8,835 nucleotides of DNA from Bacillota bacterium (GTDB lineage Bacteria > Bacillota_E > Sulfobacillia > Sulfobacillales > Sulfobacillaceae): positions 1 to 8,835 of the forward strand of contig JAKADW010000072.1 of assembly GCA_021820165.1 (NCBI GenBank), given 5' to 3'. Shown here one piece after another: positions 5,473-8,835 of this stretch; within the stretch, counting starts at the first letter, position 1, and every line of letters starts with the position of its first letter. Both the position numbers and the translations under genes were made by a program. Below the pieces are notes generated by a model, which was given only the letters and a program-made list of their open reading frames with translations, was not told the origin of the DNA and ran no database searches.

Positions 5473-6765
5473 CTAGGGCACAAGACTAGGAGGAATGGAT
5501 GTCATCGATGGACCGTCCGTGAGAACGGCTTGGAGGATCACGACTGTTTCTAGGAGACCGGACCAACGGGTCGTTGTCGGAACAGGTGCCAGACGAATGA
5601 TGTCCGGGTAGCGGAAGTCGGCGACCACCCGACGCTGGCGAAGTCGAGTACTCAGATCGCGACCGCAAGGATGAGAGAGGGCTAAGTGTCCCCCACGCAT
5701 GGAGGCCGGGGTAACGATTTTTACGCCATACGGCACCAGAAAGGCTTCCACTAACCGCTGGAGGAGGTGGACGAGCTTGGTCGAGCGCTGCCATAGATTC
5801 TCTATCCCCACCTCGTTAAGCGTCAAGAGGGACCCCTCCAAAGCGGCCAGCGCAAGAATGCTCGGAGTACCTAACTGCAAGGCATGGGTATCAGGAGCTC
5901 CGAGAAATTGATCCGTCATGCGAAATTGCTGATCGTGAGCGGACCCCCACCAGCCCTGTAAACCGGGACGAAGGGGCCAGTGACGTCGGTGAACAAAAGC
6001 CGCCCCAGGAGAACCGGGCCCTCCATGGAGGTATTTGTACGTGCAAAAGACCGCGGCGTCTACCTCGACGTCGTGTAGGCGATGCGGAAAGAGACCGGCG
6101 GAATGGGACAAGTCCCAAATGACGAAGATCCCCTGCCGTCGAAGCTCGCGGGTTAGGGAGACGATTGGCAGGCGCTGGCCCGTGGTAAAAACGACGGATG
6201 GCAGAACCGCGAGTGTGACATCGCGACGAGCTTTCCGCAAGATCTCGTCGGGGTCCAATAGACCGTCCGATGCGGGTGGGACGACCACCAAGCGTTCCCC
6301 GGCCATGCGCGATTGGAGAAAACTTTCCACCGCATAGCGGTCGGTGGGAAATGCCAGTCCATCAATGAGGATGCTGCCGCCCTGATAGAAGGTGGCTAGC
6401 AGTTGGTGGAGCATGACGGTGGTGGACGATCCTAGGGTGACCTCGCCGGGAATGGCGCCAATCAATGGCGCGAGCAGGGCCGAAACCTCCTCGACGCGGG
6501 TCAACCAGGGAGGGACTGCTTGATCCCAACCTAGGACGGCTAAGTTCGCCCATTCGTCTAAAGCGACTTGAATGCGCTCCTGACTGCGGATACTCATGAG
6601 CCCCAGGGAGTTGCCGTCGAAATAGAGCATATCGGCCGGTGTAACAAATTGGTCTGGGAGCGAAGCAAGCCTATCGGCCGCTTCCGATGCTTGAGTAATT
6701 TCGGTCCAGTTCATGATATCGAATCCCTTCGTTGGCAGTACTCTCCCGAGATTCGTCTTCGGCAC
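5473..6765 (-). CDS. kynU: Kynureninase (PLP-dependent)
   Basis: Kynureninase cleaves L-kynurenine to anthranilate and alanine (or 3-hydroxykynurenine to 3-hydroxyanthranilate) in tryptophan breakdown. The 430-residue protein shows the family marks: YFDGNSLGL near the N-terminus, the FPTDRY stretch (139-144), Asp218 in WDLSHSAG (contacts the PLP pyridine nitrogen), Lys244 in CTYKYLHGGPG (Schiff-base lysine), GWWGS (271-275), and the C-terminal FRYPDIIRLAPVPT. Length is normal. GTG 6763-6765 has AAAGGAG 6 bases upstream and is the chosen start. ATG 6712-6714 (MNWTEITQ) also has an SD-like AAGGG and removes 17 poorly conserved residues, so it remains an alternative. No tryptophan dioxygenase, formamidase or hydroxylase gene is nearby. 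The gene is divergent from the broken M17 peptidase gene. Confidence 0.93.
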   Translation of the reverse strand: MPKTNLGRVLPTKGFDIMNWTEITQASEAADRLASLPDQFVTPADMLYFDGNSLGLMSIRSQERIQVALDEWANLAVLGWDQAVPPWLTRVEEVSALLAPLIGAIPGEVTLGSSTTVMLHQLLATFYQGGSILIDGLAFPTDRYAVESFLQSRMAGERLVVVPPASDGLLDPDEILRKARRDVTLAVLPSVVFTTGQRLPIVSLTRELRRQGIFVIWDLSHSAGLFPHRLHDVEVDAAVFCTYKYLHGGPGSPGAAFVHRRHWPLRPGLQGWWGSAHDQQFRMTDQFLGAPDTHALQLGTPSILALAALEGSLLTLNEVGIENLWQRSTKLVHLLQRLVEAFLVPYGVKIVTPASMRGGHLALSHPCGRDLSTRLRQRRVVADFRYPDIIRLAPVPTTTRWSGLLETVVILQAVLTDGPSMTSIPPSLVP

Positions 6766-6894
6766 GGCGAACTCCTTTTGGGGTCGACAATGATCGGGAC
6801 GGGGACACTAGCCCCATGGCCCTTAACTGATGTACCATCCTAGAAAAAAGAAGTAAGTCCAAGCCCAATATCTTTTATACGAGGAGGATTGAAG
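6766..6894. other. Divergent intergenic region between kynU and the M17 remnant
   Basis: These 129 bases carry the ribosome binding sites of both genes (CTCCTTT at 6772-6778 for kynU; GAGGAGG at 6881-6887 for the M17 remnant). AT-rich stretches occur at 6841-6880, but I could not find a convincing -35/-10 pair on either strand. No terminator or operator palindrome is clear. Confidence 0.4.
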
Positions 6895-7232
6895 ATGTTC
6901 ACCAATGATTGGCGCGTCACGCGGAACTTCCGCGCGGCGGAGGCCGATGTTTGGCTGGTGTCGGATTCGGCCTACGAGAAACACGTTCCGGGGGGCTTTG
7001 CCTATATCGGGATTTGATTAAGACCAGCGTGGGCGATTTGAAAAACAGTGGTGGGCGACCTGCGGGCACAATTACAGCAGGACTCTTCATCGGCCATTTT
7101 GCCAAAAAGACGCCATGGGTTCATTTGGACATTGCTGGCCTTTCGTTTTCTGGGGAGGGGGGTCACGTTGGCGCCGGTGCCACTGGGTATGGTGTGGCCA
7201 CCCTGGTGGAGCTGTGCCGCCAATGGGAATGA
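6895..7232 (+). pseudogene. Broken leucyl aminopeptidase (M17 family) remnant
   Basis: A strong SD (GAGGAGG, 7 bases before ATG 6895) starts a 40-codon frame (MFTNDWRVTRNFRAAEADVW...) that stops at TGA 7015-7017. From about 7005, in a different frame, the sequence encodes an unmistakable M17 C-terminus: YRDLIKTSVGDLKNSGGRPA, then TITAGLF, TPWVHLDIAG and GATGYGVATLVEL, ending at TGA 7230-7232. In E. coli PepA this matches the final ~75-80 residues (ADMANIGGRPGGAITAG, WAHLDIAG). All metal ligands and the NTDAEGRL motif, which lie upstream, are absent, so no peptidase activity is possible. The simplest model is an internal deletion that removed roughly 1 kb and joined start and end out of frame. 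Whether the first 40 codons were the original M17 N-terminus is not certain. Confidence 0.8.
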
Positions 7233-7425
7233 TCGGACTTCCCAATTTTAGTCAGGGTTAGTATGGGACGACGATCCCTGTTAGCCCCTTTGGACGGGGG
7301 ATGTCCCAAATCCTGACACGCGTTCCAAAAGAATAGACTTGGCTCCAGGTAGAAATTTCCGGACAATGAGTCTAGACCTTTTCTGCCATTGCTTAGAGAC
7401 TCCAACTTTGCCGGGGGGCGCCGCC
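7233..7425 (+). promoter_or_regulatory. Leader/promoter region before the ABC genes, with small hairpins
   Basis: No gene is supported in these 193 bases. CAGGG (7253-7257) can pair with CCCTG (7276-7280), and inside it GGGA (7265-7268) with TCCC (7275-7278). TTTGGAC (7289-7295) can pair with GTCCCAAA (7303-7310) with one bulged C; this competes with CCCC (7285-7288) pairing to GGGG (7296-7300). None is followed by a T-run, so these are not typical terminators. A weak promoter candidate is TTGGCT (7339-7344), 17 bases, GACAAT (7362-7367). The ABC frame extends in this region to TTG 7339 and ATG 7366, but without an SD. Confidence 0.3.
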
Positions 7426-8115
7426 ATGATCGTGCTTGAACAGATTGCCAAAACATATCCCGGCCGACGTCGTACGCCGGCCCTCGTCAATATCAACCTC
7501 ACCGTTCACGAGGGGGAATTTGTCGCGGTCGTGGGTCCGTCCGGATCCGGGAAGTCCACCCTCATGAACATTCTCGGATTGCTCGATCGGCCTAGCGAGG
7601 GACGCTACTGGCTTCAGGGTAACGAAGTGCAACGCTGGTCGGATCGACGATTGGCGTCGCTTCGAAACCGCACTATCGGGTTTGTGTTTCAATCCTTCAA
7701 TCTAGTGCCGACGCTTACGGCGCGGGAAAACGTGGAATTGCCGTTGGTGTATCGAAACGTGCCCCCGCGTCGCCGCCGTGAGGTAGCGGATTATTGGCTT
7801 CGGAAGTTGGGCCTCGACCATCGCCTCGACTATCGTCCCCACGAACTATCCGGAGGTCAGCAACAACGTGCCGCCGTGGCCCGTGCCATGGCTGCAGAGC
7901 CGCGATTACTTTTGGCGGACGAGCCTACCGGCAACCTGGACGAGAAAACAAGCCAAGAGATGATGCGGGTCTTCAAGCAGGTGCAACGGGAGGGCCAAAC
8001 GGTGGTATTGATTACGCACAACAGCGACTTTGCGGCTATGGCGGACCGCGTGGTGAGAATTGAAGGTGGCCAATTGGCCTCTTGTACGGAGGGGAGGTCT
8101 CATGCGTATCGATGA
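7426..8115 (+). CDS. ABC transporter ATP-binding protein (MacB/LolD type)
   Basis: This 229-residue ATPase has every ABC motif: Walker A GPSGSGKST (37-45), Q-loop Gln89 (FVFQSFNL), signature LSGGQQQR (141-148), Walker B LLLADEPTGNLD with catalytic Glu166, and H-loop His198 (LITHN). The LLDRPSEG and FQSFNLVPTLTARENVELPL stretches are typical of the MacB/LolD/FtsE-like branch, whose permeases drive mechanotransmission across the membrane rather than solute import. It powers the permease encoded immediately downstream, whose ATG overlaps the end of this gene by 14 bases. I chose ATG 7426 (MIVLEQIAKTYPG), where such proteins normally begin; a G-run (7413-7418) lies 7 bases upstream in place of a standard SD. 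The substrate is unknown. Confidence 0.93.
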   Translation: MIVLEQIAKTYPGRRRTPALVNINLTVHEGEFVAVVGPSGSGKSTLMNILGLLDRPSEGRYWLQGNEVQRWSDRRLASLRNRTIGFVFQSFNLVPTLTARENVELPLVYRNVPPRRRREVADYWLRKLGLDHRLDYRPHELSGGQQQRAAVARAMAAEPRLLLADEPTGNLDEKTSQEMMRVFKQVQREGQTVVLITHNSDFAAMADRVVRIEGGQLASCTEGRSHAYR

Positions 8116-8835
8116 TTTGGCCCGCCAGGCATGGCGCCCGTTATGGACGTACAAGCTTCGTACGGGGCTCAGTTTATTAGGAATCGTCATAGGCGTGGCG
8201 GCCGTCATTGCCCTCATGACGTTGATGCGTTCAACGTCAAACAGTGTCGGCAGTCGGATCGAAAGTCTTGGCAGCAATCTCGTGGTGGTCACGATGAATC
8301 CCATGATTTCGGCAAGCAATAGCAACCATGATCTCACACAGCAGGAGGCGGACCAGCTCATCCACATGAGGGGGGTCTCCGTAGGAGCCCCCGTTGACTA
8401 TGAGACGAGCGCCGTGGTGCGCGGAGCACGCGAGGCGGCGGCGACAGTTTATGCCAGCACACCCCCGCTGACCACTGTGTTCCAATATCGTCTCGCGTAT
8501 GGGCGATTTCTCACCGGGGTCGACGAAAGTCAGCACTTAAATGTGACGGTATTAGGTGCAGAGACAAGCCGGACGTTGTTTGGGCGAGCCAACCCGGTCG
8601 GACGTACGGTCCTCATCGACGGGCAGCCCGACACGGTGGTGGGCGTTTTGGCTGCCAAGGGAGCGTTCTTCGATGTCAATCAAGACGCCGTGGCCATGGT
8701 CCCGTTGTCCCAGTTCCGCGCCTTCCATGGAGCCCAAGCCATTGACTCCGTCTATCTCAGGGCTAATCCGAAGATATCGGTGAGCGCCTTGGTTCCGCGG
8801 CTTAGCAAGCGCCTGAATCATTGGGTGGGCGGTCC
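8102..8835 (+). CDS. ABC transporter permease, MacB/FtsX family (partial, N-terminal)
   Basis: The frame starts at ATG 8102 and runs open to the window end (244 codons shown). GGAGGGGAGG (8088-8097) lies 4 bases upstream. The N-terminus has the MacB layout: a short cytoplasmic part (MRIDDLARQAWRPLWTYKLR), one membrane helix at about residues 23-42 (LSLLGIVIGVAAVIAL), then a large extracytoplasmic MacB core domain. That domain contains GSNLVVV (57-63), YGRFLT and the family stretch FGRANPVGRTVLIDG. The three C-terminal membrane helices expected of the family lie beyond the window. It forms a transporter with the ATPase upstream. Members export peptides, antibiotics or lipoproteins, or act in envelope stress; nothing here tells which. 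No membrane-fusion (MacA) gene precedes the pair. Confidence 0.9.
   Translation, partial: MRIDDLARQAWRPLWTYKLRTGLSLLGIVIGVAAVIALMTLMRSTSNSVGSRIESLGSNLVVVTMNPMISASNSNHDLTQQEADQLIHMRGVSVGAPVDYETSAVVRGAREAAATVYASTPPLTTVFQYRLAYGRFLTGVDESQHLNVTVLGAETSRTLFGRANPVGRTVLIDGQPDTVVGVLAAKGAFFDVNQDAVAMVPLSQFRAFHGAQAIDSVYLRANPKISVSALVPRLSKRLNHWVGG

Noticed and set aside
6909..7232. Reading the 107-codon frame as an intact small M17-like protein
   Set aside because: It would start at a TTG without an SD, inside a frame that does have a strong SD; its first ~30 residues show no M17 similarity, and all metal ligands are missing.
7289..7310. Possible rho-independent terminator after the M17 remnant
   Set aside because: The stem is short and bulged and no T-run follows it.
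7906..8367. 153-residue minus-strand open frame across the ABC ATPase/permease junction
   Set aside because: It is antisense to two frames with complete family motifs and has no recognisable feature of its own.

Overview
The window holds chromosomal genes of moderately high G+C content. Strong Shine-Dalgarno sequences (GGAGG/AGGAG) precede most starts, GTG and TTG appear as possible starts, and genes are tightly packed with stop-codon overlaps. This suggests a Firmicutes-type bacterium, and the style fits a Sulfobacillus-like lineage, but that taxonomic guess is inference only. No rRNA, tRNA, CRISPR array, insertion sequence or phage module was seen.

Layout. (1) Bases 1-215 hold the C-terminal end of an unrecognised plus-strand protein. 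It meets a minus-strand gene tail to tail at 212-215. (2) Bases 212-1414 (minus) hold a probable two-gene unit: a 49-residue membrane protein (1265-1414), then a membrane-anchored extracytoplasmic protein (212-1219). (3) Bases 1415-1505 are a divergent control region with an 11-bp perfect inverted repeat around an AT-rich core. (4) Bases 1506-4960 (plus) form a compact five-gene unit: M24 metallopeptidase, Bcp/PrxQ peroxiredoxin, endonuclease III, a degenerate receiver-like protein and a patatin-like lipid hydrolase. (5) Bases 4944-6765 (minus) hold kynureninase, then a small secreted protein with a His/Lys-rich tail whose stop overlaps the patatin gene. (6) Bases 6895-7232 (plus) hold a broken M17 leucyl aminopeptidase gene: a strong ribosome binding site and about 40 codons, then the family's C-terminal end in another frame. 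(7) Bases 7426-8835 (plus) hold a MacB/LolD-type ABC ATPase and the start of its MacB/FtsX-type permease, cut by the window end.

How the genes may work together. The five-gene unit combines peroxide removal (Bcp), repair of oxidised pyrimidines (Nth), peptide turnover (M24) and lipid hydrolysis (patatin). A stress-maintenance theme is plausible but rests on gene order alone. Kynureninase stands without other kynurenine-pathway genes here. The ABC pair looks like an export or lipoprotein/peptide-handling system; no membrane-fusion partner precedes it.

I found no clear new multi-gene system. The best items for a second look are the nth start, where family similarity runs nine codons upstream of the only ordinary start codon; the receiver-like protein without a phosphoacceptor Asp; the inverted repeat in the divergent region; the 49-residue membrane protein; and the M17 remnant.
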